From positions 1-23,398 of the forward strand of contig CAKTFS010000026.1 in the NCBI GenBank assembly GCA_934561115.1: DNA of 23,398 bases. Reading direction: 5' to 3'. The DNA comes from an uncultured Faecalibacterium sp. GTDB taxonomy: Bacteria > Bacillota > Clostridia > Oscillospirales > Ruminococcaceae. This document shows positions 22,266 through 23,398 of the stretch, in pieces. Positions within the stretch are counted from its first letter, which is position 1. The number at the start of each line of letters is the position of its first letter. Made by a program: the position numbers and the translations under genes. The notes under the pieces are model-generated. The model was not told the origin of the DNA, made no database searches, and saw only the letters and a program-made list of their open reading frames with translations.

Positions 22266-23398
22266 ATGGAACGCACCTATATCAATGAGGCTCAAAAGGC
22301 CATCGGCGGCACGGTGAAGGTGCAGGGCTTTATCGAGAACCTGCGCAACAGCAAGTATATGGCATTTATCGTGCTGAAGGATATCACCGGCAAGCTGCAG
22401 ATCACGGTGGAAAAGGCCGACCACCCCGAGCTGGTGGATACCATCGACCAGCTCACCCCGGACTCTGTCATCACCGTTACCGGCAAGGTGATGGAGAACG
22501 ACTACGTCAAGATGGGCGGCGTGGAGATGATCCCCGAGAGCATCGAGGTGGAAAGCACCGCCGATGCCCTGCCCATCGTCCGCAAGGAGATCGCAGCCAC
22601 CAAGAAAAAGAAGGCTGTGGAGCGCTCCAGCATCGACCAGCGCATCGACTACCGCTGGATCGACCTGCGCACCGACGAGAACCAGCTGATGTTCAAGGCA
22701 CAGAGCTGCTTTGTCAATGCCATGCGCAAGTTCCTGCTGGACCGCAACTTCATCGAGATCCACACCCCCAAGCTGATCGCTGCTGCAAGTGAGAGCGGCT
22801 CTGAGGTGTTCAAGGTGGATTACTTTGACCGCAATGCCTATCTGGCACAGAGCCCCCAGTTCTATAAGCAGATGGCTATGGCTGCCGGCTTTGAGCGTAT
22901 CTTCGAGACCGGCCCTGTGTTCCGCGCCGAGAAGAGCTACACCAACAAGCACGCTACCGAGTTCTCCGGCTTCGATCTGGAGTTCAGCTACATCACCTCC
23001 TTCAAGGACGTGATGAAGATGGAAGAGGAGCTGCTGACCGCCGGTCTGCAGGCCGTTAAGGACAGCTACGGCGACCAGATCAAGGAGCTGTTCGGGCAGG
23101 AGGTCATCGTGCCCACTACCCCGTTCCCCGTGGTCAAGCTGGCAGACCTGTACAAGGCGCTGGAAGAAGAGTTCGGCTACACCGTGGACGAGAGCGAGAA
23201 GGGCGATCTGACCACCGAGGCCGAGCGCCTGAGCTACGACTGGGTCAAGAAGCACTACGGCCACGAGTTCCTGTTTATTACCGATTACTCTGCCGAGAAG
23301 CGCGCTTTCTATCACATGCGCGATGAGAACGGCGTGCCGCAGGGCTACGACCTGATCTGGCGCGGCGTGGAGATCACCACCGGTGCCCAGCGTGAGCA
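22266..23398 (+). CDS. aspS: Aspartate--tRNA ligase, archaeal-type (3' end outside window)
   Basis: The frame from ATG 22266 stays open to the window end: 377 residues of an expected 430-440. It charges tRNA-Asp, and in many bacteria also tRNA-Asn, with aspartate. The N-terminal OB fold (about 15-105: VKVQGFIENLRNSKYMAFIV, LKDITGKLQITVE) binds the anticodon; the class II catalytic core begins near 135 with YRWIDLRTDE, motif 1 (FIEIHTPKLIAAASESGSEV), FDRNAYLAQSPQFYKQM and motif 2 (ETGPVFRAEKSYTNKHATEF). Motif 3 is cut off. The short insert-free form is the archaeal/eukaryotic type (AspRS2), not the 590-residue bacterial type with GAD insertion. In Deinococcus that type is non-discriminating and feeds the GatCAB route to Asn-tRNA; the same role is inferred only. 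AAAGGAGG lies about 11 bases before the ATG. Confidence 0.92.
   Translation, partial: MERTYINEAQKAIGGTVKVQGFIENLRNSKYMAFIVLKDITGKLQITVEKADHPELVDTIDQLTPDSVITVTGKVMENDYVKMGGVEMIPESIEVESTADALPIVRKEIAATKKKKAVERSSIDQRIDYRWIDLRTDENQLMFKAQSCFVNAMRKFLLDRNFIEIHTPKLIAAASESGSEVFKVDYFDRNAYLAQSPQFYKQMAMAAGFERIFETGPVFRAEKSYTNKHATEFSGFDLEFSYITSFKDVMKMEEELLTAGLQAVKDSYGDQIKELFGQEVIVPTTPFPVVKLADLYKALEEEFGYTVDESEKGDLTTEAERLSYDWVKKHYGHEFLFITDYSAEKRAFYHMRDENGVPQGYDLIWRGVEITTGAQRE

Overview
The window is a stretch of ordinary-looking, GC-rich chromosome from a low-redundancy Gram-positive anaerobe of the class Clostridia. Short intergenic gaps, AGGAGG-type ribosome binding sites, DUF4364 and DUF951 genes, a glutamine synthetase next to an ANTAR regulator, spoIVA and an archaeal-type aspartyl-tRNA synthetase together suggest the Oscillospiraceae/Ruminococcaceae, probably the Faecalibacterium-Gemmiger-Subdoligranulum neighbourhood. 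The genus is an inference from overall look, not a database result. I see no phage, insertion sequence, CRISPR array or plasmid gene.

Left part (1-4600, + strand): the 3' end of a type III glutamine synthetase, then a type I glutamine synthetase, then an ANTAR-type RNA-binding regulator whose receiver domain lacks the phosphoacceptor Asp, then CTP synthase (a glutamine-using amidotransferase). Hairpins sit in the leaders of glnA and pyrG, so both may be controlled by transcription termination. Next, on the - strand, is a membrane diguanylate cyclase (4662-6515) with a consensus promoter, two 18-bp direct repeats behind it in 21-bp phase and a long structured leader. Two leucine tRNA genes (6924-7128, - strand) follow, separated by a terminator-like hairpin.

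Middle part: a polysaccharide deacetylase (+) converges on a MerR regulator with C-terminal membrane helices (-). A six-gene - strand run (14424 to 9288) holds DUF951, prfA, the threonylcarbamoyl-AMP synthase gene, coaE, a lytic transglycosylase and an M18 aminopeptidase, with ATGA and TTGA overlaps in its centre. An S1-domain protein and a DUF4364 protein run divergently on the + strand.

Right part: spoIVA (-) with a good candidate sigma-E promoter; a tiny lipoprotein made almost only of SEAAS repeats (-); an unannotated-size 54-residue acidic protein followed by a ZIP metal transporter whose ribosome binding site is buried in a long hairpin (+); a MATE transporter (-); a stand-alone sugar transferase (+); and the 5' part of aspS (+). 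Two copies of a diverged 56-nt intergenic element, each followed at once by a terminator hairpin, flank the spoIVA-to-ZIP section and are my best candidate for something undescribed, together with the small-protein/ZIP arrangement.
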